Shown here one piece after another: positions 25,001-36,700 of a stretch of 64,000 nucleotides of DNA. Where the stretch lies: positions 1,426,001 to 1,490,000 of the forward strand of contig NZ_JAGS01000001.1 of the NCBI RefSeq assembly GCF_000526775.1, in the 5' to 3' direction. The stretch's first letter is position 1. Every line of letters starts with the position of its first letter. The notes under the pieces were generated by a model, which had not been told where the DNA came from, did no database searches, and saw nothing but the letters and a program-made list of their open reading frames with translations. The translations under genes were made by a program, and so were the position numbers. The DNA comes from Ruminococcus albus AD2013. GTDB taxonomy: Bacteria > Bacillota > Clostridia > Oscillospirales > Ruminococcaceae.

Positions 25001-28000
25001 ATGGAATTTGAAAAGCTGAAACAGGAAGTATCTGCAATGCTGCCGATCTCCAAAGAAATAAGTGATGACCAGAACCTGATAAATGCAGGCATAAACTCAC
25101 TGACGGTGATGCGGTTTGTCAGCAAGCTGAGAAAAGAGGGCATCAAGATATCATACGGTGAACTTCTTGACGAACCTACACTTGCAGCATGGCATAAACT
25201 GATAGAAAAAACACAGGATAATAAAAATAAAAAGAAGAAAAAGGGTAATAAAGCAAAGAAAGCAGTTAAGACCACTGATGTGAAAAGTTCTTTTCCTCTT
25301 ACCGATATACAGTATGCCTATAAAATAGGCAGAGAAGACGGCAGAGAACTTGGCGGAATAGGCTGCCACGCATTCATGGAATTCTCAGGTAAAGGGATAG
25401 ATGAAAACAGACTTGATTCTGCCTGGAAAAAGGTGCAGTATCATCACCCTATGCTGCGTGCAAAATTCCTGGATAACGGCGAACAGGAGATCATGGACAA
25501 GCCATACAGCGAACATATCGACATCTATGACTACAGCAGCGACAGCGATTGGCTGGATAAGTGTGCCAGGATAGGCGAACAGCTCACCCACCGTAAATTC
25601 GAGGTAGAAAAAGGCCATGTCTGCGCATTCACACTGGTAAAGGGTCAGAACGATGAGTACCGCCTTTTCTATGATATCGACCTGCTCGTGGCTGATGTAC
25701 AGAGCTTTAATATAATCCTGCGTGACCTTGCTGCAGCATACAAAGGCAGAGAGCTTCCCGAGGATTCACTGAACTGGGATTTTGCTTCATACCTTGAAAA
25801 CAAAAAGCAGCAGGAAGCCGAAGATGAGGCTGCTGCTAAAGAATACTGGAGCGGACGCATAGCCGACATTGCCCATGCGCCCGAGCTTCCCATGGCAAAA
25901 GACCCAACTGAGATAAGTACTACAAGGACAGTCAGGGATATCGTGGATATATCTCTTGATACCTGGAACAAAGCAACAGCAATGGCGGCAAAATACAATA
26001 TCACTCCTGCAGTATACCTTATGACGGTGTATGCCATGATAATTGCAGAATGGAGCAGCAATAAGCGTTTTCTGATAAATATACCTACATTTGACAGACA
26101 CACCGAATATGGTGCATCGGAGAATGCGGTTGCTGACTTCACTACACTTATGCTGCTCGAAGTTGACCTCACCGCCGACCCTACATTTGAAGAACTTGCG
26201 TTACAGATAAAGGGTCAGCTCAGCGAGATAATGAAACACACTGCGTATTCGGGTGTAAAGGTCCAGCGTGACATAATGAGCAAGTATGGAGAAGACAAAA
26301 ATTATGCACCTGTGGTCTTTGCCTGCAATTTCGGCAATTCTATCATAGGCGGTGAGACCGGGGAGGTATTTGGCAGATTTGAAAGAATGCTCTCCCAGAC
26401 CCCGGGCGTATGGATAGATTTCCAGTCATATGAAACTCCGGACAGCATCATGCTCTCCTGGGACAGCGTTATCGGACTGTTTCCTGAGGGTATGATAAAA
26501 GACATGATGAATTCTATGGAGAGGCTCATAACTGATACTTCAGAAAAAGAATGGGATACTCATTTTGACCTGCTGCCTCCAAAACAGCGTGAGTTTATTG
26601 ATGCGCAGAAGAATATCATTCTACCGAAAACTAAGGAGAGATTGTTTGACGGATTTTTGCGTTCAACAGAAAAATATCCCGACAAAACTGCACTTGTCGA
26701 TACAGGTGCAGGTATTGAGATGACCTACAGTGAACTGAAAGCAAAAGCGCTCGCTGTTGCAGGCTATTTCATATCAAATAATATCAAAGGCGAGGCGGTG
26801 GCTGTTACTGTTACCAGAGGATACAGGCAGGCTGTATCACTGATAGGCATAATACTCTCAGGCAATTCATATGTACCCGTAAGCATCGACCAGCCTAAAG
26901 AAAGAAGAAAACTGATACATGAAAAAACAGGCATCAGCACCGTTATCTGCGATGAACTTGTTCATAGTAATACAGAGTGGCCCGAAAACACACGTGTGCT
27001 TGTCATAGAGAAACTGTTAGAACAGCCTGCAGCGGACGTACTGCCGGATGTATCCTGCGATGACCCTGCATATGTCATCATGACCTCTGGCACCACAGGT
27101 CTGCCCAAGGGAGCTCAGATGTTCCATAAAGGCGCGGCAAACACTATCCGTGACGTAAACGAAAGATATGGTATAACTGCCGATGATACAGTGCTCGGCA
27201 TATCCTCGATAGATTTCGACCTGTCAGTATACGATTTCTTCGGAACATTCTCAGCAGGTGCTAAACTTATAATGTTACCCGATGAGAAAAAGCGTGATGC
27301 GGAATACTGGCTGGAGCTGGTATCAAAGTATAACATCACAGTCTGGAATTCCGTGCCGATACTATTAAATATGCTTATGACTGCCGCAGAAGCATCTGCA
27401 AAGAAACTTCCTCTCAAAAAAATTATGCTTTCAGGCGACTGGATAGGTCTTGACCTGCCTGTAAGAGCAGATGCACTGACGGATGACTGCCTGTTCATAT
27501 CAATGGGCGGTGCAACAGAAGCTTCCATATGGTCAAACTTCTATCGTGTTACCCTGCCTTTGGATGAAAACTGGCCGTCCATCCCATATGGTCGTCCCCT
27601 CAGCGGACAATCCTACAGAGTTGTCGATGACAACGGAAAAGATGTCCCCTTCTGGTGCGAAGGCGAACTTCTCATCGGTGGTATCGGTGTCGGCATTTAT
27701 AAGGGCGATGATGAGCTTAACAAAAAGAAGTTCATTGAAGAAAACGGAACAAGATGGTACAAAACAGGCGACCATGGAAGATTCAGAGAGAATGGTATCA
27801 TCGAATTCCTCGGACGCAAGGATTTTCAGGTGAAGATCAGAGGTCACCGCATCGAGCTAGGTGAAGCCGAAGCCGTTCTGAAACAGATACCTCAGGTAAA
27901 GAGTGCAGTGGTCGAAGCTGCCGAAGTAGGCATGGGTGAAAAACATCTTGTAGCATACCTTGAAACGGGCAGTGACCGAAAAGAACCTCTTTTTACTATC

Positions 28001-31000
28001 AATTCCAAGGCACAGGAGGAATCGGATAAGATAAGATCGGCTGTCAAGAATGCAGACATCTCTGTAAATGGCTACGAAGATACCATAGCATATTCCCATA
28101 AAAAGGTACTCTCGGTAATTTACGATACAATAATAGCTCTGGGTCTGCTTTCAGGCAGCTATGAAAAGGTGAACGAGCAGTACAGATCTCTTGTGGATAT
28201 GTATATTGATGAGCTTTGCAAAAACGGAAACATCAGAAGATCCGAACATGGCTTTGAGCAGTGCAACGATCCTGAAGTTCCAAAAGCTGACGGAGAGGTG
28301 CAAAAGTCTGTTGAGGCTTACTTTGATGAGATAAAGCCTTATATCCCCGATATGATCTCGGGCTGTAAAGATGCCGCAGAACTCTTCTATGACCCCGATA
28401 AATTGCTATCTCCGAACTCACTGCTGTCAAAACTTCCCGGCAGCGATGAGATCACAGCCGTGCTTGCTGACAGGATAGCTGCGGTGATCAGTGCATACGG
28501 CAGAAAAGTAAATATCCTCGAGATAGGTGCAAGAGATACTTCCCTTACAAATAATATACTCAAAACCATAGGCAGTATGGATATTTCATATACAATTGCA
28601 GATACATCAGCATTCTTCCTTACAGAGTCAGATAAGCTGATAAAAAGCTACGGCTGCTGTGAAACAAAGCTGCTGACGGATAGTGATATGCTCACATTAC
28701 AGGGCAGTTTTGATATAGTGCTCGCCTATAACTATCTCCACCGACAGAAAGATATGAATGCAAAGCTAAACGCACTCAGGGAGATGCTTTCTGCATCGGG
28801 CGTTATGTTCATAGCGGAGATAACAGATAACACTGCGCTGCAATGGATCACAGCTGATATCTTGGAAAAACGCAATGCTGCACTTCCCTCTTCAGCTGAT
28901 TATAGATCCATGCTCAAAGCATCGGGGGCAGATACCATCTGCAATATCCTGCCCGAAAACTTTGCAGGCAGGATGCTTATCATGGCAGCATCTTCCAACG
29001 GATGCTATGTACCCGATAAAGATTACATACTTTCTCAGATAACTCAGAAACTGCCTGATTATATGATACCCAAGGTATTCTATGCAATGGATAAGCTGCC
29101 CCTGAGCAAAAACGGAAAGGTGGACCGCAAACTGCTCAGAAAGCTGGCAAGCATGACTGCGGAGGAAAAATCATCAGTTTCTGTACCCGTTACCGAAACA
29201 GAAAAGAAACTCTGCGAACTCTGGCAGGAGATATTCGGTCTTGAAAGCATCGGTACTGATGATAACTACTACCGTCTTGGCGGAGATTCGCTTACCGCTA
29301 TCCGCATGACAACACGCATAAAGAAAATGTTCGGGATAGAATATACTGTCCGTGACATGATGAAGGATGTGACCATAGCTGTACAGGCTGAAAAGATAGA
29401 TCGCAGACTTGCTGATGGCAAGTACGTATGCAGCGAAGGAAACACTTATATCTCAGCAGATACCAAGAATGCTTATGCCCCATTCCCGCTTACAGAAGTT
29501 CAGAACGCATACCTGCTCGGCAGAAGCGAAACATTCTCACTGGGAGGAGTAGCTACTCATTGTTATTTCGAACTTGACGGTGATGACCTTGACATAGATC
29601 GTGCACAGGCTGCACTCAACGATATGATAAAATATCACGGAACCATGCGCCTTGTCATATCCTATGACGGCACCCAGCGTATACTTCCCGAAGTGCCGGA
29701 ATACCATATAGACACGATGATCCTTGACGGCATACCGGAGTCTGAACTGAATACAAAACTTGAAGAAGTCAGAAATAATATGTCACATCAGATCATCGAC
29801 ATTGAAAAATGGCCGCTGTTCGATATCAGGGCAGCAAAATTTGGCGGCAGATCAAGGATATTCGTAAGCTTTGACAACATCGTATTTGACGGTTTCAGTA
29901 TGTTCGGCGTGCTTGATGAATGGGCTAAACGCTATAAGGAAACTTTCCACGAAGACAAGCCTTTGGAAATATCTTTTCGTGATTATGTACTGGGGCTTGA
30001 AAAGATAAAGAACTCGGGTAAATACGAAAAGGATAAGGCATACTGGAAGGAGCGTATAGACAACTTTCTGCCGGCTCCTGCGCTGCCAACATTAAAAAAG
30101 GAAAGCGAGATCACTGATCAGCACTTTGAGCGTCATTCAGCCTTTCTCTCAAAGAACGAGTGGGAAAGCCTGCGTGAGAGCGCACGACGCTTTGAACTTA
30201 CTCCGTCGGTACTTCTCATAGCAGCATATACCGAAACTCTGCGTTCGAGAAGTACAACACCCGAATTCACACTTAACCTGACCCAGTTCGACCGCAAGCC
30301 TCTGCACCCCGATGTAAACAAGCTGTTCGGCGACTTTACTACACTGACACTGCTTGAAATAAGAAATTCCGATCAGGATACTTTTGCAGACAGAGCCCGT
30401 AAAATAGCAAGACAGCTGGCAAGAGACCTTGAACATTCCTGCTATAGTGCCGTAGACCTTGAAAGAGAGCTCAGACATAAGACCGGAAATTCAAAAGATT
30501 CACTGATGCCTGTGGTATTCACCAGCGGTATAGGTCTTAACAGTCAGGCTGATAATGAGTGCATCGGCGAACTCACTTACAATATCAGCCAGACCCCCCA
30601 GGTATGGCTGGATCATCAGGTAGTCGAAAGGGACGGCGGATTACAGCTTTCGTGGGACAGTCTGAAGGATATCTTCTATCCAGGATTCATAGATGAGATG
30701 TTCGCTGCATATATAGACCTTCTCAGAAGGCTTTCTGCTGACAGCAGTCTGTTTAACAAACAGTCCCACAGCCTGATAGAAGTTAAGATAAGCGAAGCAA
30801 GAAAGAATGCCAACATGACCGACAAGGAGCTTCCCGAAAATACGCTTGACAGAATGTTCCTCAAAGCAGCGGCAAAATATCCGGATAATACAGCACTTGT
30901 ATGCGCGGACAAGAGGTATACCTACAATGAACTAAAAGCCAGAGCGCTGGGTATAAGCAAACAGCTGCTTGCTTACGGCATAAAGTCGGGCGAGACCGTG

Positions 31001-32632
31001 GCTATCCTTATGCCTAAATGTGCCGAACAGATAATCGCCGCACTGGGCATACTGCTTTCGGGCGGTGCATACCTGCCGCTGGATATATCAAACCCCGATG
31101 ACAGACTTGTTACCATACTTAATGACAGCGGCACTGACAAGGTGGTATACAAGGATCTTGCTGACGAAAGGTTCAGCACTTTTGGCAAATACAATCTGAT
31201 AGATGCCATGACCACACCACCATGCGAAGATGACAGCATCGCAGTAAAAAACGATACATCGGAACTTGCATATGTTATCTATACCTCGGGAAGTACAGGC
31301 ATACCAAAGGGCGTAATGATCCCCCATTCAGGTGCTGTAAACACCATCGAAGATATCAACAGCAGATTTGAGGTCTCACATACAGATGCGTGCCTAGCCA
31401 TATCAAATATGCATTTTGATCTCTCGGTATATGATGTATTCGGTCTGCTGGCAGCAGGCGGTAAGATCGTAGTGCCTGAAAGCGATAAGCACAAGGATCC
31501 TGAACACTGGTTAAAACTGATCGAAAAAGAACACATCACTTTGTGGAACAGCGTACCTGCATTTGCAGAAATGCTTTGCGAATATCTTAACGGAGAAAAC
31601 TACAGCTCTGAAAGCTCCCTGAGACTTATGCTGCTAAGCGGTGACTGGATAAGCACTACGCTGCCCGAGAGAATATGGAAACTGTTCCCGAAGCTCAGGT
31701 TCGTTTCGCTGGGCGGTGCAACAGAAGCATCCATATGGTCAAACATCTACGAGGTAACAGAAAAAATACCCGAGAACTGGACAAGCATACCATACGGCAA
31801 ACCGCTGCTCAACCAGAGGTATTACATACTAGATGAACACCTTGCAGACCGTCCAGACAGAGTGGCAGGAACAATATTCATTGCTGGCAAGGGCGTTGCA
31901 ATGGGCTATCTCAATGACATCAAAAAGACCCGTGAAAAGTTCATCAAACATCCTGTAACCGGTGAGTATATGTACAACACAGGAGATATGGGCAGATACT
32001 GGAGCGATGGCAACATCGAATTTCTTGGACGACTTGATAACCAGATAAAGATCAACGGATACCGTGTGGAAATAGGCGAGATCGAAGCTGCGGTAGATAA
32101 ACTGGAAAATGTGTCTGACGGAAAGATACTTTTCCGTGACGGGATGCTGATAGTGTTCTTCCGCTATAACGGCGAATATACCGAAGAGACAGAGGAAAAG
32201 CTGAAAAATGAACTTCACGGTAGACTGCCTGCATATATGGTCCCAGGAAAATTTGTACATCTGGAAGAATTCCCGCTAACATCAAACGGAAAGATCGACA
32301 CTGCATTAATGTATGAGATGTCCCGCAGCATCAAGAGCAGTTCTGAAAAGCGCAGGAAAACGCCCCTTTCAGACGGTGCCGAAAAACAGATCGCACCTGT
32401 GTGGGAACGTGTACTTGGTTATTCGCCTGTATACGCAGATGACGACTTCTTTATCGCAGGCGGTGATTCACTGAAAGCGATCTACCTTGTAAACGGAATA
32501 AAGAAAGATCTCGGTATACAGATAAGCGTTAAAGAAGTATTCACAGCAGGTACGCTGGCAATGCTCGCAAAGGCTGTTGAAGCCGCCAATGCAGGCAGTA
32601 ACGAGACCGATGAAGACGAATTTGAAATATGA
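25001..32632 (+). CDS. NRPS, ArCP-Cy-A(Cys, MT/E-like insert)-PCP-Cy-A(Cys)-PCP
   Basis: About 2543 residues. Order: aryl carrier (Ser33 in AGINSLTVM), a Lys-rich linker (about 72-95), cyclization domain Cy1 (DLLVADVQS at about 227, fitting DxxxxDxxS), adenylation A1 (about 548-1390) with a methyltransferase/epimerase-like insert (about 962-1336, LEIGARD at about 1172), carrier PCP1 (Ser about 1430), Cy2 (DNIVFDGFS, about 1625), A2 (about 1950-2400) and PCP2 (Ser about 2489). Pocket residues read DLYN-M-S-M-IW for A1 and DLYN-L-S-L-IW for A2, the cysteine code. Insert and order match PchE/HMWP2. The product bound here should be an aryl-bis-thiazoline. The ATG at 25001 follows GAGGA. Confidence 0.93.
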   Translation: MEFEKLKQEVSAMLPISKEISDDQNLINAGINSLTVMRFVSKLRKEGIKISYGELLDEPTLAAWHKLIEKTQDNKNKKKKKGNKAKKAVKTTDVKSSFPLTDIQYAYKIGREDGRELGGIGCHAFMEFSGKGIDENRLDSAWKKVQYHHPMLRAKFLDNGEQEIMDKPYSEHIDIYDYSSDSDWLDKCARIGEQLTHRKFEVEKGHVCAFTLVKGQNDEYRLFYDIDLLVADVQSFNIILRDLAAAYKGRELPEDSLNWDFASYLENKKQQEAEDEAAAKEYWSGRIADIAHAPELPMAKDPTEISTTRTVRDIVDISLDTWNKATAMAAKYNITPAVYLMTVYAMIIAEWSSNKRFLINIPTFDRHTEYGASENAVADFTTLMLLEVDLTADPTFEELALQIKGQLSEIMKHTAYSGVKVQRDIMSKYGEDKNYAPVVFACNFGNSIIGGETGEVFGRFERMLSQTPGVWIDFQSYETPDSIMLSWDSVIGLFPEGMIKDMMNSMERLITDTSEKEWDTHFDLLPPKQREFIDAQKNIILPKTKERLFDGFLRSTEKYPDKTALVDTGAGIEMTYSELKAKALAVAGYFISNNIKGEAVAVTVTRGYRQAVSLIGIILSGNSYVPVSIDQPKERRKLIHEKTGISTVICDELVHSNTEWPENTRVLVIEKLLEQPAADVLPDVSCDDPAYVIMTSGTTGLPKGAQMFHKGAANTIRDVNERYGITADDTVLGISSIDFDLSVYDFFGTFSAGAKLIMLPDEKKRDAEYWLELVSKYNITVWNSVPILLNMLMTAAEASAKKLPLKKIMLSGDWIGLDLPVRADALTDDCLFISMGGATEASIWSNFYRVTLPLDENWPSIPYGRPLSGQSYRVVDDNGKDVPFWCEGELLIGGIGVGIYKGDDELNKKKFIEENGTRWYKTGDHGRFRENGIIEFLGRKDFQVKIRGHRIELGEAEAVLKQIPQVKSAVVEAAEVGMGEKHLVAYLETGSDRKEPLFTINSKAQEESDKIRSAVKNADISVNGYEDTIAYSHKKVLSVIYDTIIALGLLSGSYEKVNEQYRSLVDMYIDELCKNGNIRRSEHGFEQCNDPEVPKADGEVQKSVEAYFDEIKPYIPDMISGCKDAAELFYDPDKLLSPNSLLSKLPGSDEITAVLADRIAAVISAYGRKVNILEIGARDTSLTNNILKTIGSMDISYTIADTSAFFLTESDKLIKSYGCCETKLLTDSDMLTLQGSFDIVLAYNYLHRQKDMNAKLNALREMLSASGVMFIAEITDNTALQWITADILEKRNAALPSSADYRSMLKASGADTICNILPENFAGRMLIMAASSNGCYVPDKDYILSQITQKLPDYMIPKVFYAMDKLPLSKNGKVDRKLLRKLASMTAEEKSSVSVPVTETEKKLCELWQEIFGLESIGTDDNYYRLGGDSLTAIRMTTRIKKMFGIEYTVRDMMKDVTIAVQAEKIDRRLADGKYVCSEGNTYISADTKNAYAPFPLTEVQNAYLLGRSETFSLGGVATHCYFELDGDDLDIDRAQAALNDMIKYHGTMRLVISYDGTQRILPEVPEYHIDTMILDGIPESELNTKLEEVRNNMSHQIIDIEKWPLFDIRAAKFGGRSRIFVSFDNIVFDGFSMFGVLDEWAKRYKETFHEDKPLEISFRDYVLGLEKIKNSGKYEKDKAYWKERIDNFLPAPALPTLKKESEITDQHFERHSAFLSKNEWESLRESARRFELTPSVLLIAAYTETLRSRSTTPEFTLNLTQFDRKPLHPDVNKLFGDFTTLTLLEIRNSDQDTFADRARKIARQLARDLEHSCYSAVDLERELRHKTGNSKDSLMPVVFTSGIGLNSQADNECIGELTYNISQTPQVWLDHQVVERDGGLQLSWDSLKDIFYPGFIDEMFAAYIDLLRRLSADSSLFNKQSHSLIEVKISEARKNANMTDKELPENTLDRMFLKAAAKYPDNTALVCADKRYTYNELKARALGISKQLLAYGIKSGETVAILMPKCAEQIIAALGILLSGGAYLPLDISNPDDRLVTILNDSGTDKVVYKDLADERFSTFGKYNLIDAMTTPPCEDDSIAVKNDTSELAYVIYTSGSTGIPKGVMIPHSGAVNTIEDINSRFEVSHTDACLAISNMHFDLSVYDVFGLLAAGGKIVVPESDKHKDPEHWLKLIEKEHITLWNSVPAFAEMLCEYLNGENYSSESSLRLMLLSGDWISTTLPERIWKLFPKLRFVSLGGATEASIWSNIYEVTEKIPENWTSIPYGKPLLNQRYYILDEHLADRPDRVAGTIFIAGKGVAMGYLNDIKKTREKFIKHPVTGEYMYNTGDMGRYWSDGNIEFLGRLDNQIKINGYRVEIGEIEAAVDKLENVSDGKILFRDGMLIVFFRYNGEYTEETEEKLKNELHGRLPAYMVPGKFVHLEEFPLTSNGKIDTALMYEMSRSIKSSSEKRRKTPLSDGAEKQIAPVWERVLGYSPVYADDDFFIAGGDSLKAIYLVNGIKKDLGIQISVKEVFTAGTLAMLAKAVEAANAGSNETDEDEFEI

Positions 32633-32648
32633 TTCCCAGGAGATTAAA

Positions 32649-33713
32649 ATGAAAGCAAATAAATGGATAGCTCACGAAAATGTGACCGAGGGCAATAAAT
32701 TATCGCTGCTTTGTTTTATATTTGACGGAGGCAGCGCCAGCTATTTTTCATCATGGAAGTATTCTCTCAATGAGGATATAGACCTGATACCGATCCTTTA
32801 TCCCGTACGTGAAAAGCGTATCAAAGAACCTATGTACAAGGATATGGATTCTTTTGTTGATGATCTGGCAGTATCGCTGGAAGATATATTCCGAAATAGA
32901 TATGCGTTCTTTGGCTATTGCAGCGGATCTGTCATAGCATACGAAACTGCTGTACGAGTAAAGGAACTTTACGGCACAGAGCCTGAGTACGGAATGATAA
33001 TATCCAGCGAAGCGCCTGAATTTCTTCATGAATCTGTGCCAAAGATAACCGATGAGAATCGAGAGCGTCTTTTCTTCGAGCATCTTTCGGCACTGCCGTT
33101 CATAGATGAAAAAACACTGCATGACAAGGTCTTTCTGGATTACTATAAGCCGCTTTTCACAGCAGACCACGACCTTCTTGATTCTTATGATTTCAAAGAG
33201 CATGATAAACTCAACTGTGACCTTGATGTGCTCATATGTCCCGATGACCCGAAGGTGAATGGTGAAAAAGCATTGTGCTGGAACCGTCTTACCAACGGCG
33301 AAACACGCATCATCGAGCGTGACGGCGGACATTTTCTGGTAGACAGCCAGAAGGAATACATATTCTCACGGCTGAACGAAAGACTTTCGGAAACAGGCAG
33401 GAAAGCTGCTGTACAAGCCGAGAATGCTGATGATACCGATCTTACCGATACCGAAAAAACTATCATAAGCCTATGGGAAGACCTGCTTGGCAAAACAGGC
33501 TTTACAAGATCAAGCGACTTCATACTGTCGGGCGGCGATTCACTCAAAGCGGTCAGACTGATAAATGAAGTGCGCCGAATATACTCAGTCGAGTTAAAGA
33601 TCACCGATGTTTTCGGCTGCGGTGATGTAAAAACACTTGCAGTATGCATAGATGAACTTATCAGACAGAAAGACGAGATCAAAGACAATTATACAGATGA
33701 GGGAGAGATATAA
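32649..33713 (+). CDS. Thioesterase-PCP fusion with Cys nucleophile
   Basis: 354 residues in an unusual order: a thioesterase first (about 1-255), then a carrier domain (about 268-345, Ser in LSGGDSLKAVRL). The nucleophile elbow reads FGYCSGS, so Cys91 replaces the usual Ser; the His in RDGGHFLVD and an Asp in VLICPDD are in place. The C-terminus ends in an acidic tail (YTDEGEI) like that of the large synthetase. The thioesterase half is most similar to the gene at 37049. It starts 16 bases after the synthetase and its stop overlaps the next ATG (TAATG). It may hold the chain on its own carrier for transfer, hydrolysis or cyclization. Confidence 0.85.
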   Translation: MKANKWIAHENVTEGNKLSLLCFIFDGGSASYFSSWKYSLNEDIDLIPILYPVREKRIKEPMYKDMDSFVDDLAVSLEDIFRNRYAFFGYCSGSVIAYETAVRVKELYGTEPEYGMIISSEAPEFLHESVPKITDENRERLFFEHLSALPFIDEKTLHDKVFLDYYKPLFTADHDLLDSYDFKEHDKLNCDLDVLICPDDPKVNGEKALCWNRLTNGETRIIERDGGHFLVDSQKEYIFSRLNERLSETGRKAAVQAENADDTDLTDTEKTIISLWEDLLGKTGFTRSSDFILSGGDSLKAVRLINEVRRIYSVELKITDVFGCGDVKTLAVCIDELIRQKDEIKDNYTDEGEI

Positions 33714-36700
33714 TGAGTATTGAAGAACTGCTTCTGTCATACAGACAGAAAGGTGTTGAGCTTTCTCTTAACGGAGATAAACTGAAATTCAGCGCACCCA
33801 AGGGTACGTTCACAGAACAGGACAAAGCTGTGCTTAAAGAAAACAAGCCACGTATTATCGAGTATCTGTCAAAGCATAACGACAATGATGTTATAATCGA
33901 CAAGGAACATATCTACGATGAATTTCCTCTGACAGATATCCAGTCCTCCTATCTGGTAGGGCAGGATTCACTTTACAAATACGGCGGAACAAATTGTAAA
34001 ATATATTCCGAATTTGAATTTGATGAACTGGACTACGAAAAGGTACAAAATGCGTGGAAAGCTGTAATATCCCGCAATGAGATGCTCCATGCTGTTATAG
34101 AATCAAAAGGTGTTCAGAGGATCCTCAAAGAGTATACCGTCCCTGCAATAAAGCTAACTGATATAAGCTTTATGAATGATGAAGAAGCCCGGGAATATCT
34201 CGATAAAAAGCGCAGAGAGCTTACTCTCAAACAATATCCCGCAGGGACATGGCCGCAATTCGATCTTGAAATGACTGTACTGAAAAACAGGTATATGCTG
34301 CATTTCTCGCTGGATATGCTTGTTGCGGATTTTGTCAGCATTAACCTTATATTCGATGAATTTGAGGATAACTACTATAACAAGAAAAAGCCTGAAACGA
34401 CCGAGCTGACTTTCAGAGACATCGTTATCCACCGTGAGAACCTGAAAAAGACAGCCGAGGGTATACACAAGTATGAACAGGATAAAGAATACTGGCTCGA
34501 AAAGGCTGAGACTATGCCATCCGCCCCTGTATTCCCCACACTTGGCACTGTAAGCAATGATGCAGTGCTTTTCAGGCAGCACCTGTTTTTCCTTGAAAAT
34601 GATGTGTACACCCGCCTTTGCGAAACAGCAAGGAGCGAAAAGGTAACACCATCAAATCTTGTACTTACAGCTTATGTTGAAACTCTCAGAGCTATATCCA
34701 CAAACAAGTCCTTCTGTATAGATGTCACCATGTCCGACAGACCTGAGATACATCCCGATATCAGAAAAGTCGTAGGTGACTTCACCATCGCAAGTATCCT
34801 TTCAGCGGAGGACAAGGGGTATGAAACTTATCTCGATGAAGCGAAAGCACTGCAGGCAAGGCTCTGGGAAGACCTTGGACACAATGCGTTCTCAGGCACA
34901 GAGGTACTCAGAGAACTCAGCCGTCATACCCACGGCGAAATAGTTGTACCTGCGGTATTCACCAGTACACTTGGTGCTATGAATACCGAGATAGACCGTG
35001 TAGGAAGACTGCTCTACACTATCAGCATGACACCTCAGGTACTGATAGACTGTCAGGTTCTCGAAGTCAATGGCAGACTGCGTGTTAACTGGGATGTCCG
35101 TGAGGGCGTGTTCCCCGAGGGACTTATAGAGAACGCCTTTGAGATATTCCGCAATAACGTCATCCGTCTTGCATCACCCGAGGGACTGAAAAGCAGTATA
35201 TTCAACGTGCTTCCCGAAAAGGTACAGAAAATCAGAGATGAAGTGAACAGCACCGAGCAGAAAATAGATGCAACATATCTCTATGACGGCTTTATGCGAA
35301 GTCTTGAAAAAACTCCCGATGCACCTGCATTGTATAATGACGGCACCACCTACTCCTACCGTGAACTGGCAGCATATACCGTCACACTCAGAAGATCGCT
35401 CAGTGAGGCTGGTTTCCAGAAGGGCGAGATAGCTGCATTATCCATCTCCAAAGGCATCTGGCAGATAGCAGCTGTACTTGCGATACTCACTCTGGGCGGA
35501 ACATACCTGCCCCTTGATGTACATCAGCCTTCCGAAAGAGCAGAAAAGATACTTACCACATCCGGCACAAAATATATCCTTCTGGAGAAATATGACTATA
35601 TCAGCGACGGCATATCAAAGAAAATAGACATAACAAAGCTTGAAAGAGCTTCCCTTGATGATACAGAGATAATACCCGATGCTCCCAAGCTTTCATCCCC
35701 TGCCTATGTCATATTCACATCAGGCAGTACAGGTACACCCAAAGGCGTGGTCATATCCCACGAGGCAGCCTCAAACACTATCCTCGATATAAATCAGCGC
35801 TGGAATGTTACTTCAAAAGACCGTCTTCTTGGACTGGCAAATCTGGGATTTGACCTTTCGGTATATGATATATTCGGGGCGTTCTATGCAGGCGCAGAGC
35901 TTGTACAAGCTACAGAGAGCCTTGCAAAGGACCCTGCCCACTGGCTCGAACTTGTACGTACACAAAATATCACCGTATGGAACAGTGTACCTGCACAGAT
36001 GAAGATGCTCACAATGTTCATTGAAGGCGAGAAAGAGAAGACTATCGAGTCTCTCAAACTGGTACTTCTTTCGGGCGACTGGATCCCCACAGATTTGCCT
36101 GCCGATATAAAGAGATGCTTCCCAAATTCAGAGATAATAAGTCTGGGCGGTGCCACCGAAGCAGCTATATGGTCAATATACTACCCCATCGACCATAATG
36201 CCGTTTACGAAAGAAGTATCCCCTACGGCAAGCCCCTGGCTAATCAGCGGTTCTATATACTCGATGAAAAACTGCAGCCCCTTACCGATTGGGTCACAGG
36301 CAGCATATATATCGCAGGTAAAGGTCTTGCTCTTGAATACCTTGGAGATAAGGCGCTTACCGATGCAAAGTTCGTATATTCCAAAAAGCTTGGCGAACGT
36401 CTTTACAGAACCGGTGACATAGGAAGGTATTTGCCCGATGGCAATATCGAATTCCAGGGCAGAGAAGACTTCCAGATCAAGATAAGAGGTCACAGAGTGG
36501 AACTAGGCGAGATAGAATCTGCCGCAAACGATATCCTTAAACCGAAGGATATAAAGGTCATCGCTGCTGACCACAACGGTTCTGTGCATATAGTAATGTT
36601 CTGTGTGCCTGAAAACAGCGCTGACCTCCCCGATAAGGACACACTTGATGAAGCACTTGCCAAAAAGCTGCCTAAGTATATGGTGCCCTCATTCTACAAG

